This document shows, piece after piece, positions 1-9,262 of a DNA stretch of 64,000 bases; within the stretch, counting starts at the first letter, position 1; every line of letters begins with the position of its first letter. The position numbers and the translations under genes are program-made. The notes below the pieces were generated by a model that was given only the letters and a program-made list of their open reading frames with translations, was not told the DNA's origin and searched no databases. Origin of the DNA: Clostridium sp. (GTDB taxonomy: Bacteria > Bacillota > Clostridia > Oscillospirales > Acutalibacteraceae); the NCBI GenBank assembly GCA_031272895.1, contig JAISSW010000016.1:1-64000 (forward strand), in the 5' to 3' direction.

Positions 1-1101
1 CGGGGCGGTCACACCTCGCAAAAGCCCTTATATCAAGCGGTTTCTGTCTCTCGTCCGTCGGTGGGAGGCACAGAAGCCGCCGTTTGGAATTGTATCAAAT
101 ACGGTATTTTCATAGACCCATGCTGCGGTTCGGGCGGGATGTTCGTGCAATCCGTGAAGTTCGTGGAAAGCCACCACGGCAGCAAGAGCAATATCTCTAT
201 TGTCGGGCAGGAGAAGACGGGCATCACTTGGCGGTTGGCAAAGATGAACCTTGCCATTCGCGGCATCTCCCACAACCTTGGAGACAAGCCAGTCTCCACA
301 TTTTTGGATGACCGCCACAAGGACAAAAAGGTTGACTTCATCATGGCAAATCCGCCGTTCAACTTGAAGAAGTGGCGAGGCGATGACGAGCTTACCGACG
401 ACCCACGCTGGCGGGGCTATGACGTGCCGCCTGTAGCCAACGCCAACTATGCCTGGATATTACATATGCTGTCCAAGCTGGACGAAACCCACGGCATCGC
501 GGGATTCCTTCTCGCCAATGGCGCACTCAACGCTGACAGCGTGGAGTTCAACATCCGCAAGCAGCTGATTGAAAACGACAAGATTGAAGCGATTATCGTC
601 CTGCCGAGGGATATGTTCTACACCACCGATATTTCGGTGACGCTGTGGATTATGAACAACAACAAGAAAGCCCGTTCGCTCAACGGGCGGCAGTTGCGTG
701 ACCGCAAAGATGAAGTGCTGTTCATTGACCTGCGCCGCTGGGATTCGAACATTGAGGAATATGTCGTGGACACGGTGAAGAAGACCAAGAAACGCAAGGT
801 TGTGTTTACTGACAGCCAGATTGCCGAAATCAAGAAGATTTACACCTCGTGGCAGACGGGCATGGATTATTCCGATGTGCCGGAACTTTGCCGTTCCGCA
901 ACCAAAGCGGAAATCGCCGCGCAGGGCTACTCGCTTGCGCCGAGCAAGTACATTGAGTTTATCGACCACGACTTGGAGATTGACTACGCCGCCGAGATGG
1001 CACGGATACAATGCGAAATGCGCGAGGTGCTGAAAGCGGAGAAAGCGTCGCAAGCCATGCTGGAAGCGGCGTTCGGGGGGATTGGCTATGGGATTGAGTA
1101 A
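1..1101 (+). CDS. hsdM: Type I restriction-modification DNA methyltransferase subunit HsdM (5' end missing or replaced)
   Basis: HsdM transfers methyl groups from S-adenosylmethionine to adenine at the site chosen by HsdS. The SAM-binding motif I (DPCCGSGG) is encoded at 115-138 and the catalytic NPPF motif at 349-360, followed by the usual C-terminal part. The frame stays open to base 1, so the gene is incomplete here. The roughly 38 codons before motif I do not resemble HsdM: the TP-containing stretch normally found about 20-25 residues upstream of motif I is absent, and so is the N-terminal helical domain. Homology therefore seems to begin abruptly near base 110. The 3' end overlaps hsdS, as usual for co-translated hsdM and hsdS. 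Family assignment is secure; the origin of the first 110 bases is open. Confidence 0.9.
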   Translation, partial: RGGHTSQKPLYQAVSVSRPSVGGTEAAVWNCIKYGIFIDPCCGSGGMFVQSVKFVESHHGSKSNISIVGQEKTGITWRLAKMNLAIRGISHNLGDKPVSTFLDDRHKDKKVDFIMANPPFNLKKWRGDDELTDDPRWRGYDVPPVANANYAWILHMLSKLDETHGIAGFLLANGALNADSVEFNIRKQLIENDKIEAIIVLPRDMFYTTDISVTLWIMNNNKKARSLNGRQLRDRKDEVLFIDLRRWDSNIEEYVVDTVKKTKKRKVVFTDSQIAEIKKIYTSWQTGMDYSDVPELCRSATKAEIAAQGYSLAPSKYIEFIDHDLEIDYAAEMARIQCEMREVLKAEKASQAMLEAAFGGIGYGIE

Positions 1102-2194
1102 ACTCGGCAATTTCATAGAGCAATCAGACCTCCGTAATCACGACGGAGCTTTAGATGTGTCCGCCGTCGTTGGACTTTCGACCGCCAAAGAGATAATAAC
1201 CACAAAGGCGAATATGGATGGCGTTGGATTAACAGGCTATAAATTGTTGCCGCCACATTATTTCGCCTATGTGCCAGACACTTCACGGCGTGGAGACAAG
1301 ATGTCGCTCGGATACAATACCACTGAGCAGACGTTTTTGGTATCTTCAATTTCCGTGGTGTTTAAAACAATCAACGGCTTGAATTCTGACTATCTATATA
1401 TGTACTTCAATCGCCCGGAGTTTGACCGCTATGCGCGGTTCAACTCGTGGGGTTCGGCACGTGAAGCGTTCTCGTGGGACGATATGTGCGACATCACCAT
1501 TGACCTCCCGCCCCTCCCCATCCAACAGAAGTACGTCGCTGTCTACAACGCCATGCTTGCCAACCAACGGGCGTATGAGCAGGGCTTGGAGGACTTGAAG
1601 CTGACCTGCGACGCTTATATTGAGCGGTTGAGGAAGAATTTAGAGTCCGTGGCTATTGGGAGGTATATTGAGGCGAGAGAAGAAAAAAACCGCGATTTAA
1701 AAATCACCGTTGCTCAAGGAGTAAATACCGAAAAATTCTTTGTATTTCCCAAGCAAGTGGCTGATGATGCAAGAAACGCACAAATTGTAAGGACCGGACA
1801 ATTTGCTTATAACAAAGCAACCACACGGAACGGAGAAAAGCTATCAATAGCTTATCGTACTGGTTGTGACTGTGTTGTTTCGTCTGCCTATCAAGTATTT
1901 GAAGTGACTAAAAAAGACAAACTTTTGCCAGAATATCTTATGATGTGGTTCAAACGATCTGAATTTGATCGATATGTCCGTTACAATTCTTGGGGAAGTG
2001 CACACGAATTTTTCCCTTTCGAGTTTATGTGCGAGGTCAAAATCCCAATCCCCGACATAAAAATTCAGCAAGCAATCGTAAACATCTACAACGCGTATGT
2101 TATGCGGCGAGAGATAAAAGAACGACTGAAAGCGCAGATAAAAGACATCTGCCCGATATTGATAAAAGGCTCGCTGGAAGAGGCGAACGCGTGA
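1088..2194 (+). CDS. hsdS: Type I restriction enzyme specificity subunit HsdS
   Basis: HsdS is the DNA-recognition subunit shared by the methylase and nuclease complexes. The 368-residue product has the two-fold layout of the family: two target-recognition domains, each ending in a similar block (FDRYARFNSWGSA in the first half, FDRYVRYNSWGSA in the second), followed by a PIQQ/KIQQ stretch leading into the conserved helices. I chose the ATG at 1088 because a run of six G lies seven bases upstream; a TTG at 1082 is possible. It overlaps the end of hsdM and stops 14 bases before the DinD-like gene. No inverted partial hsdS copies that could drive phase variation are visible nearby. Confidence 0.9.
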   Translation: MGLSKLGNFIEQSDLRNHDGALDVSAVVGLSTAKEIITTKANMDGVGLTGYKLLPPHYFAYVPDTSRRGDKMSLGYNTTEQTFLVSSISVVFKTINGLNSDYLYMYFNRPEFDRYARFNSWGSAREAFSWDDMCDITIDLPPLPIQQKYVAVYNAMLANQRAYEQGLEDLKLTCDAYIERLRKNLESVAIGRYIEAREEKNRDLKITVAQGVNTEKFFVFPKQVADDARNAQIVRTGQFAYNKATTRNGEKLSIAYRTGCDCVVSSAYQVFEVTKKDKLLPEYLMMWFKRSEFDRYVRYNSWGSAHEFFPFEFMCEVKIPIPDIKIQQAIVNIYNAYVMRREIKERLKAQIKDICPILIKGSLEEANA

Positions 2195-2208
2195 GGAGGG
2201 AACGAACG

Positions 2209-3063
2209 ATGGCAAAGTTAAACGCAGAGGAATATAAAACTTTCGAGGAAATCAAGCGTACCGAAGACGGCACAGAATTTTGGTATGCCCGTGAGCTTGC
2301 ACCTGTGCTTGAATATTCAAAATGGGAAAATTTTCACAAAGTCATAAAACGTGCAATGCTGGCTTGCAAGAACAGCGGTTACAGTATTAACGATTGCTTT
2401 CCCGAGGTCAGGAAGTCAATCGTTTCGGGAAAAGGACGAAAAAGCAATATCGTTGATTATAAACTCACTCGTTACGCCTGTTATTTGATTGTGCAAAACG
2501 GCGACCCACGCAAAGAAATCATCGCTCTTGGGCAGACGTATTTTGCCATTCAAACGCGCCGAGCCGAAGTCGCTGACGTTTTTAATCAGCTTGACGAAAA
2601 CAACAAGAGGCTTGTGGTTCGCGGTAACATCAAGCAATGGAATCAGCTTCTCGCGGAGGCGGCACGAAATGCGGGAGTTATTACCGATGAGGAATTCGCA
2701 ATTTTTCAAAATTCAGGGTATATGGGCTTGTACGGCGGTTTAACCGTTGCTGATATTCACGCGAGAAAAGGTCTTAAAGAAGGCGAAAAAATACTGGATT
2801 TTATGGGAAGCACGGAACTTATCGCAAATTTGTTCCGCATTTCTCAGACCGAGGAAAAATTAAAACGTGACGAGGCTTCCACCGCTGTCGAGGCGAACAA
2901 CATTCATTATGCTGTCGCTGAGAAAATTCGCAAAGCAATGATTGAGGTGGGCAATACGCTTCCGGAAGATATGCCCACACCTGATAAAAGCATACAGGTT
3001 ATTGAACGCGAAGAAATCAAAAAGCTGAGGCAGTCTAAAAATCCGCTGATGCTGGACGAATAG
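2209..3063 (+). CDS. dinD: DinD-like (DNA-damage-inducible protein D family) protein
   Basis: The 284-residue product resembles DinD/Bro-N-type proteins: an N-terminal block with FWYARELAPVLEY, a YKLTRYACYLIVQNGD segment typical of the family, and a helical C-terminal half. E. coli DinD is LexA-regulated and reported to affect RecA; the biochemical role of relatives inside restriction operons is not established. The start is set by a GAGGAGGG ribosome-binding site overlapping the hsdS stop. A longer reading from 1990 would lie inside hsdS in another frame and is not used. It sits between hsdS and hsdR, a place where accessory genes are often carried in type I operons. No LexA-like operator was noticed in front of it, so expression is probably with the operon. 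Confidence 0.8.
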   Translation: MAKLNAEEYKTFEEIKRTEDGTEFWYARELAPVLEYSKWENFHKVIKRAMLACKNSGYSINDCFPEVRKSIVSGKGRKSNIVDYKLTRYACYLIVQNGDPRKEIIALGQTYFAIQTRRAEVADVFNQLDENNKRLVVRGNIKQWNQLLAEAARNAGVITDEEFAIFQNSGYMGLYGGLTVADIHARKGLKEGEKILDFMGSTELIANLFRISQTEEKLKRDEASTAVEANNIHYAVAEKIRKAMIEVGNTLPEDMPTPDKSIQVIEREEIKKLRQSKNPLMLDE

Positions 3064-3075
3064 GAGGAACACACC

Positions 3076-5919
3076 GTGGACTATGAATTCATAAGAGGAC
3101 AATTCACAGAAGCCGAGCTTGAGTCGGCGATTATCACCCTGTTTGAACAGCAGGACTATACCTATGTCCACGGGGATAGCATCCACCGCCGCTACGAAGA
3201 TGTTCTGCTTGAAGATGACCTGCGCGCCCACCTCTCGACGCAGTATGGAGACTTGACGGAAGCCGAGACCGAGAAAATCATCAGCCGCCTGCGCAACATC
3301 CCTGCTACGCCGCTCTATGAGGGGAACAAAGAGGCGTTTTGGCTCGTCAACGAGGGGTTCGACCTTGAGCGGGACGATATCGCCAAGCTGCCGTTGCATA
3401 TCGACTACATTGACTACGACCATCCGGATAGGAACAGTTTCAAGGTGGTCAATCAGTTTACCATCGTGGACGTTCGGGAACGCCGCCCGGATGTGCTGCT
3501 GTTCGTCAACGGCATACCCGTGGCGATTTTCGAGTTCAAATCCGCCATCAACGAGGGAACGACCATCGCCGATGCGCACAGGCAAATCACCGTGAGATAT
3601 AACCGAGACATCCCCAAGTTGATGAAGACCTGCTTCTTGTCGGTCATCAGCGACGGAGCGAACACTCGTCTGGGGACAATCTTCACGCCGTATGAGTATT
3701 ACTACGCATGGAACAAAGCCACCGATGGTGAGCGGGTTCAGGACGGCATCTCGTCGCTCTTTACGATGATTAAGGGTGCGTTTGCCAAAGAGCGTATCTT
3801 GGCAATCCTGCGAGACTTCGTGTTCTATCCTAACGACGACAGAAAATACAAAGCGGTGGTTACCCGCTATCCGCAGTTTTTCGCCGCGAACAAAATGCTT
3901 GCGAACATCAAAGAACACCTGAAACCACACGGTGACGGAAAAGGCGGCACTTATTTCGGCGCAACAGGCTGCGGTAAGACATTCATCATGCTCTTCCTTG
4001 CAAGACTTATCGGTCAGCGTGACCGCGACGCCTTCAACAACCCGACCATCGTAATCATCACCGACCGCGAGGACTTGGATACGCAGGCTTCGGAACTATT
4101 CGTCACAGCCCAGCATTATCTGAGCGAGGACGAGAAGCATCTCCGCAGCATCGAAAGCCGCCAAGACTTAGCAGAAGTCCTCAGCACGACGACAAGCGGC
4201 GGCGTGTACATCACAACCATACAGAAGTTCTGCGAAAAAACAGGATTGCTCTCCGAGCGCAACAACATCATCTGCATCTCGGACGAAGCGCACCGCACCC
4301 AAACAGCCACGGGAGCAAAGCTGAAAAAGACCGATGAAGGCGTGTTCACCACATACGGCTTTGCCAAATATCTGCGGGACAGCTTCCCCAACGCAACCTA
4401 CTGCGGATTCACAGGAACGCCGATTGATGAGACCATCGCCGTTTTCGGCAAAGTAGTAGACACCTATACGATGAAGGAATCCAGCGATGACGGCATTACC
4501 GTCCGCATCGCCTATGAGCCGCGCTTGGCAAGGGTTATCCTCTCAGAAGAGCAAGCCCAAGAGATTCAGCGGTATTACGACAAATGCACCGAAGAAGGCT
4601 CGAACCCGGAGCAGGTCGAGGAAAGCAAAAGGGCAATGAGCAAGATGCGCGCCGTCCTCGGTCATCCCGACCGTTTGAAGCGGTTGGCGGCGGATATCGT
4701 TCAGCACTATGAAACCCTCTGCGGCGAAAAGCCGCAAATCGTGCAGAAAGCGATGATTGTCTGCGCTGACCGCGCCTTGGCGTTTTACCTGATGAACGAA
4801 ATCGTTGCTCTACGCCCGGACTGGGGAGTTTCCCGCAAAGCGGAAGACGAGGGCGGTCTCGATGAGGAAGCATTGAAGAAGCTCATCGCCCTGCCGAAAA
4901 TCAATCTTGTGGCAACGCAGGGCAGCGACAAGGATGCCGAAGTTCCGGGGCTGTATGACGCTTGCGGCACAAAGGAATACCGCCAAAAGCTCGACAAGCA
5001 GTTCAAAAACAACGACTCCAACTTCAAGATTGCCGTCGTGGTCGATATGTGGATTACGGGCTTTGACGTGCCGTCGCTTGCCGTGATGTACATAGACAAG
5101 CCGCTTCAAAAGCACACGCTCATTCAGACCATCTCCCGTGTGAACCGAGTGTTTGACGGCAAAGACCACGGTCTGGTGGTAGACTACATCGGCATCAAGC
5201 AGGATATGCTGGAGGCGATTAAGAAGTACGGCAGTCCACAGGAAAGCCCAGTTGATGAGCTTGCGATTTCGCTCTCCGTATTCCGCAATCATCTCGCATT
5301 GATTGATGACCTCTTGCACGGATTCAATGCGGACAAGTTCTACTCAGGTGAGCCGCTCGAACGCCTTGTCTGCCTTAACCACGCCGCAGAGTTTGTTCAG
5401 ACGAGCAAGGAGATGGAGTCCCGCTTCATGGGGCTATCCCGCAAACTGAAAGCCGCCTACGAGATATGCTTCCCGTCCGGGGAGCTGACCGATGCCGAAA
5501 CAAGCAAGGCGCAGTTCTATTTGGCGATACGTTCCATCATCTACAAGCAGAGCAAGGGCGATGCTCCCGATGCGGAAGTGATGAATCGTGTGGTTGAGAA
5601 AATGGTGCAAGATGCCATCTCCTGCACAGGCATCGAGAATATCGTCAATGCCGATAAGCCGGAGGATTTGTTCGGCGAGAAGATCTCTGAGGAGCTTGAT
5701 GCCATCAACTTGCCGATTTCCAAATTCAATGCGCTGTTAAAGCTGCTTCGCAAAGCCATATCAAGCTACGGCAAGACAAACAAGGTCAAAGCGATTGAGT
5801 TCGACAAGCGGCTGAAAGAGGTCATCGAAAGATACAACGAGCGTGACGCACTCGTGTTTACCAGCGAGGTCGTTGCCGATTTTATAAACGGCTTATATCG
5901 GACGAGCTTATCAAGCTGA
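3076..5919 (+). CDS. hsdR: Type I restriction endonuclease subunit HsdR, main part (frameshifted near the 3' end)
   Basis: HsdR is the ATP-driven translocase and nuclease of the type I complex. The 947-residue product shows the PD-(D/E)xK nuclease core (PD at residues 138-139, EFK at 153-155), Walker A GATGCGKT (about 294-301) and a DEAH box (403-406) of the SF2 motor. The GTG start follows AGGAGG by eight bases. The reading ends abnormally: after VVADFIN (bases to 5889) the frame runs into a short unrelated tail and stops at 5919. The natural continuation (DELIKLMQDLQL and on) is in another frame from 5901. Eleven bases lie between the two coherent parts where twelve would keep the frame, so one base appears to be missing. 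Confidence 0.92.
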   Translation: MDYEFIRGQFTEAELESAIITLFEQQDYTYVHGDSIHRRYEDVLLEDDLRAHLSTQYGDLTEAETEKIISRLRNIPATPLYEGNKEAFWLVNEGFDLERDDIAKLPLHIDYIDYDHPDRNSFKVVNQFTIVDVRERRPDVLLFVNGIPVAIFEFKSAINEGTTIADAHRQITVRYNRDIPKLMKTCFLSVISDGANTRLGTIFTPYEYYYAWNKATDGERVQDGISSLFTMIKGAFAKERILAILRDFVFYPNDDRKYKAVVTRYPQFFAANKMLANIKEHLKPHGDGKGGTYFGATGCGKTFIMLFLARLIGQRDRDAFNNPTIVIITDREDLDTQASELFVTAQHYLSEDEKHLRSIESRQDLAEVLSTTTSGGVYITTIQKFCEKTGLLSERNNIICISDEAHRTQTATGAKLKKTDEGVFTTYGFAKYLRDSFPNATYCGFTGTPIDETIAVFGKVVDTYTMKESSDDGITVRIAYEPRLARVILSEEQAQEIQRYYDKCTEEGSNPEQVEESKRAMSKMRAVLGHPDRLKRLAADIVQHYETLCGEKPQIVQKAMIVCADRALAFYLMNEIVALRPDWGVSRKAEDEGGLDEEALKKLIALPKINLVATQGSDKDAEVPGLYDACGTKEYRQKLDKQFKNNDSNFKIAVVVDMWITGFDVPSLAVMYIDKPLQKHTLIQTISRVNRVFDGKDHGLVVDYIGIKQDMLEAIKKYGSPQESPVDELAISLSVFRNHLALIDDLLHGFNADKFYSGEPLERLVCLNHAAEFVQTSKEMESRFMGLSRKLKAAYEICFPSGELTDAETSKAQFYLAIRSIIYKQSKGDAPDAEVMNRVVEKMVQDAISCTGIENIVNADKPEDLFGEKISEELDAINLPISKFNALLKLLRKAISSYGKTNKVKAIEFDKRLKEVIERYNERDALVFTSEVVADFINGLYRTSLSS

Positions 5920-6251
5920 TGCAGGATTTACAGCTTGACCAGACTTCATTTGAGCGACTCGGCATTAGCTACGAGGAAAAGGCGTTTTACGATATTCTGG
6001 TCAAAGTGCGTGATGACCACGGCTTTGAGTATGCGGATGAAAAGTGCGTCCTGCTTGCCAAGAAAATCAAGGAGCTCGTGGATGACAAAGCGCAATTCGC
6101 CGACTGGTCAACCCGCGACGACATCAAGAACCAGCTCAACATGGATTTGACGAAACTGCTCTACAAGAACGGATATCCGCCCCAGTGGGATGACGAGGTG
6201 TTCGAACGAGTGCTGGAGCAAGCGGAAAATTTTAAGAAATATACCGATTGA
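5919..6251 (+). pseudogene. Displaced C-terminal part of HsdR
   Basis: This 110-residue reading is the normal HsdR C-terminus (SYEEKAFYDIL, then KKIKELVDDKA, ending QAENFKK), not an independent gene. The coherent frame can be followed upstream of the ATG to 5901, where it meets the broken end of the main hsdR frame. Joined, the two parts give about 1,060 residues, the usual HsdR length. This helical domain helps dock HsdR onto the HsdM-HsdS core in characterised enzymes, so its loss could disable restriction while leaving modification intact. Whether the break is a true mutation or a sequencing error cannot be told from the sequence. No X-XXY-YYZ slippery heptamer is visible at the junction, which argues against programmed frameshifting. 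Confidence 0.8.
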
Positions 6252-6269
6252 GGTAGAAAGGAGCGTATT

Positions 6270-9233
6270 ATGCAAACCATCGAACTGGTAAAAATTGCTT
6301 TTCAAAAACTGAAAGCGCACGTGTATTTCGACAAAACCATGTTGCCTCTGCGTGACAAAGTGGTGAGTTTTGAAACTTCAAGCGATTTTGAAGACAAGCT
6401 TGCAGCCCTTGCTGCTGCATACGATGGTTCGGGTTTGATTGACGATGCGCCATATATTACAGCGATACTGGATTCAATCAAAACGCTTCCGTTCCCTAAG
6501 AAAATGAAGACTGCTGAACGTAGCGAAGAAGCCGTTATCAGTGTTGGTAATCCTAAAGAAAAAGCAGTTGTATCGGAACTCCAATATTTCATTGATATGG
6601 ATGTCGAGGGACATATTATCGGCATCCTTTGGATTCTTGCCTTCGGAAAACGTATAGATGGTACATGCTTTAAGAATGTGCGTGGTAATCGCCTGCGTGC
6701 TAATCTTATTTGGAATGATGAAGATGAGCCGATTAAAACACCCGCTCTGTTTGAACCCTATTTTGCACAGTATTCCTTATGGCGGGACGATGGGTTAACC
6801 TGCGCGGAAGAATTGCTCGCCAAAGGCCATGATGCCTTGATTCTGACTTTAGACTTGAAGAAATTCTATTACAAAGCCGGTCTGACAGAAAAGGCATTTG
6901 ATAGCATTATAGCAGAAGAAGATTCGATAGCGGACAGATTTTTGCATTCCGCAGTTTGGCGTATTATGCAGCGATACACAGAGGTTCTCAGCAAGAACGA
7001 AGTCACGTGCAGCGGCGTTGTACTACCCATCGGCTTTTTGCCCTCCGCTGTACTCTCCAATTGGTGCTTGGAAAAGTTCGATCAAGGCATACTGGATTTT
7101 TGGAATCCCAGCTATTACGGACGATATGTCGATGATATCATTATCGTTGATAAAATTGAAAAAGGAAGCGACATTTATAAGCAAGCCCGTGAAGATACCC
7201 TTACAAAAGATATGGTCGTCGACTATTATCTCGGCTTCGGTAGGCGCAAGCTCTCCGCTACATTTGTGGAACGTTCTGAATCGGTTACGGCGAATATGCC
7301 TGATCGTGATGTTGAATCCAAAGGCGCAGATGATACATTATATCGCGTTTGCGCACCGTTTTGCCTTTCGGAAGACAGCCGACTGGAGTTTCAATCCATT
7401 AAAACGCGCATCATCGCTCTATTCGCGGACAACAATTCGACCGCTGTCCTCAATAAATTCAAACACGAGATTCATGAAAATGTCAGCGAATTTCGGCTGA
7501 TGCCGGAAGTTGGCGAAGCTTTCTCTCAGGACGATTTCAGCGATTTTTACCGCCTTGACAATGACGCTACCATTAATAAGCTACGTGGCGTCAGAGACAT
7601 ATCTATGGATAAATACGAGCTTTCCAAATTTCTCGGTCGCTACCGCGTGGTGAGCAGTTTGGTGGACGATGGCAGTATCAAAAGATTTACCAAAATTATC
7701 GGAAAGATGTTCAATGACCGTGAATTGATCGACAATTACATTCTTTGGGAACGTGTCTTTGAAATATTTATTACCGATAAAGACTATACAGGCTTTGCTA
7801 AATTTGCGAAGCGGATACTTTCGGCTATTGACAAACTGACGATTCTTCTCGAAACTGAGGACAAAATGGAAAAATCTATTCCCGCAGATGAATTGAAGTT
7901 GAGTTTGAAACGACATTATAAAGCGACGCTAAACCGCGTTTTATCTTTGCTTTGGGGAGAAGAGGCGGATAAAATCACAACGGTTACGAACGTACAATTG
8001 CTTCTGCGCCTCGCCTACCTTCAGACACGCATGAGCAATAAATATGTTATGACCATTCCGGCGGATGTAGTGGGCAGTCCCACAGATGCCCTTGGAGAAA
8101 CAACCACCAACTTCACTGATTTTAACGACTCTTTCCGTCATATCTGTGAAGGAAAGATATGTCAAGCGGAAAACTACGATTTTCTGCCCTATTTCAGGCA
8201 GGCGCAGGACATTGCTTTCGCCTTGCTTTTGTCGTCAATTTGTCCGAAGGCGACAGAAAACCAACAAGTGGATTCCCGCTTGTATGTTGACGAGGTTAAG
8301 CGGGAAGTTGTGGATGCTCCGCTCGAATTGTGCGATGCGGGCAAGGCAAAAATTCTGACTGTCGGCGATCTGGCGAGTAACAAACTGCGAATCGCTATCG
8401 CCAATGTCAACGTGGGCGATGTTTCAAACCTCGATGCTGTTCTAAAGGGAAGGAAAGTCAACAGGCGATACAGCCGATATCTCGCCTTGGCTAATCTTGT
8501 AAATGACGCAATCAAAGAAAAAGTAAACATGCTGGTGCTCCCCGAAAATTATGTGCCGTTCGAGTGGCTGCCTCAATTGGCGTCTAAGGCGGCACGTGAG
8601 GGATTGGCAATCATCACCGGCGTTGAACACGTTATTGCAGATAAAAACGTCCACAACTTTACAGCGGTTATTTTGCCGTTTAAATACTTCAAGACGATAC
8701 CGACCTCCGCTGTGTTCTTCCAACTGAAAAAGCACTATTCGCCGGAGGAAAAGCGTATTATTGAGGGCTACGATTTTAATGTGATTGAATCAGACAAACC
8801 CCGATTGCTTTATCGCTGGCACGACTGCTATTTCCCGGTCTATTGCTGTTATGAGCTGGCTTCCATCAGTGACCGCGCTGAGTTTATGTCTTGGGCGGAT
8901 ATGGTGGTTGCCGTTGAATTTAACAGCGACGTGAATTACTTTGGGAACATTGTGGATTCTCTTGCCCGCGATTTGCATTGCTATTTTGTACAAGTCAATA
9001 CATCGCAATATGGAGACAGCCGTATTACGCAGCCGACCAAGAGCGAGGAGCGCAATCTCATCGCCGTCAAAGGTGGGTTAAATCACTCTCTGCTCATTGG
9101 CGAAATAGACATTCAAGGGTTGCGTGAGTTTCAAGTTAAAAATTACAATCTCCAGAAAAGCGGCGCGTTTAAGCCGACACCGCCGGGAATTGACAGGTCA
9201 ATTGTTAGGCGCAAAATAAACAAGGATATATAA
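6270..9233 (+). CDS. Reverse transcriptase-nitrilase fusion, DRT1-like defence protein (UG/Abi-type RT)
   Basis: The 987-residue product joins two catalytic modules. The N-terminal half is a reverse transcriptase: motif A ILTLDLKKFY with the metal-binding Asp195, a B-like segment PIGFLPSAVLSN at 253-264, and the YVDD box at 286-289. The C-terminal part from about 705 is a carbon-nitrogen hydrolase (nitrilase) with an intact triad: Glu759 in LVLPEN, Lys820 in KKHYSPEE and Cys860 in CCYEL. This order matches the defence-associated RTs of the UG group with nitrilase domains (UG1, called DRT type 1; UG5-large and UG6 are alternatives). Those block phage growth; the chemistry of the nitrilase part is not known to me. 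The gene follows hsdR by 18 bases with its own AGGAG site, so it is probably co-transcribed with the restriction operon. Confidence 0.88.
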   Translation: MQTIELVKIAFQKLKAHVYFDKTMLPLRDKVVSFETSSDFEDKLAALAAAYDGSGLIDDAPYITAILDSIKTLPFPKKMKTAERSEEAVISVGNPKEKAVVSELQYFIDMDVEGHIIGILWILAFGKRIDGTCFKNVRGNRLRANLIWNDEDEPIKTPALFEPYFAQYSLWRDDGLTCAEELLAKGHDALILTLDLKKFYYKAGLTEKAFDSIIAEEDSIADRFLHSAVWRIMQRYTEVLSKNEVTCSGVVLPIGFLPSAVLSNWCLEKFDQGILDFWNPSYYGRYVDDIIIVDKIEKGSDIYKQAREDTLTKDMVVDYYLGFGRRKLSATFVERSESVTANMPDRDVESKGADDTLYRVCAPFCLSEDSRLEFQSIKTRIIALFADNNSTAVLNKFKHEIHENVSEFRLMPEVGEAFSQDDFSDFYRLDNDATINKLRGVRDISMDKYELSKFLGRYRVVSSLVDDGSIKRFTKIIGKMFNDRELIDNYILWERVFEIFITDKDYTGFAKFAKRILSAIDKLTILLETEDKMEKSIPADELKLSLKRHYKATLNRVLSLLWGEEADKITTVTNVQLLLRLAYLQTRMSNKYVMTIPADVVGSPTDALGETTTNFTDFNDSFRHICEGKICQAENYDFLPYFRQAQDIAFALLLSSICPKATENQQVDSRLYVDEVKREVVDAPLELCDAGKAKILTVGDLASNKLRIAIANVNVGDVSNLDAVLKGRKVNRRYSRYLALANLVNDAIKEKVNMLVLPENYVPFEWLPQLASKAAREGLAIITGVEHVIADKNVHNFTAVILPFKYFKTIPTSAVFFQLKKHYSPEEKRIIEGYDFNVIESDKPRLLYRWHDCYFPVYCCYELASISDRAEFMSWADMVVAVEFNSDVNYFGNIVDSLARDLHCYFVQVNTSQYGDSRITQPTKSEERNLIAVKGGLNHSLLIGEIDIQGLREFQVKNYNLQKSGAFKPTPPGIDRSIVRRKINKDI

Positions 9234-9262
9234 GCTTTGTGCAAGAAAGAGGGTGATGACCA

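Noticed and set aside
1400-2050. Phase-variable hsdS through recombination of its two similar halves
   Set aside because: The similar blocks are direct, diverged repeats within one gene, and no silent or inverted hsdS copy is present in the window.
5880-5920. Programmed frameshift in hsdR
   Set aside because: No slippery heptamer or downstream pseudoknot-like sequence is visible; mutation or sequencing error is simpler.
6252-6269. Noncoding RNA template between hsdR and the reverse transcriptase, as in retrons
   Set aside because: Only 18 bases separate the genes, just enough for the ribosome-binding site.
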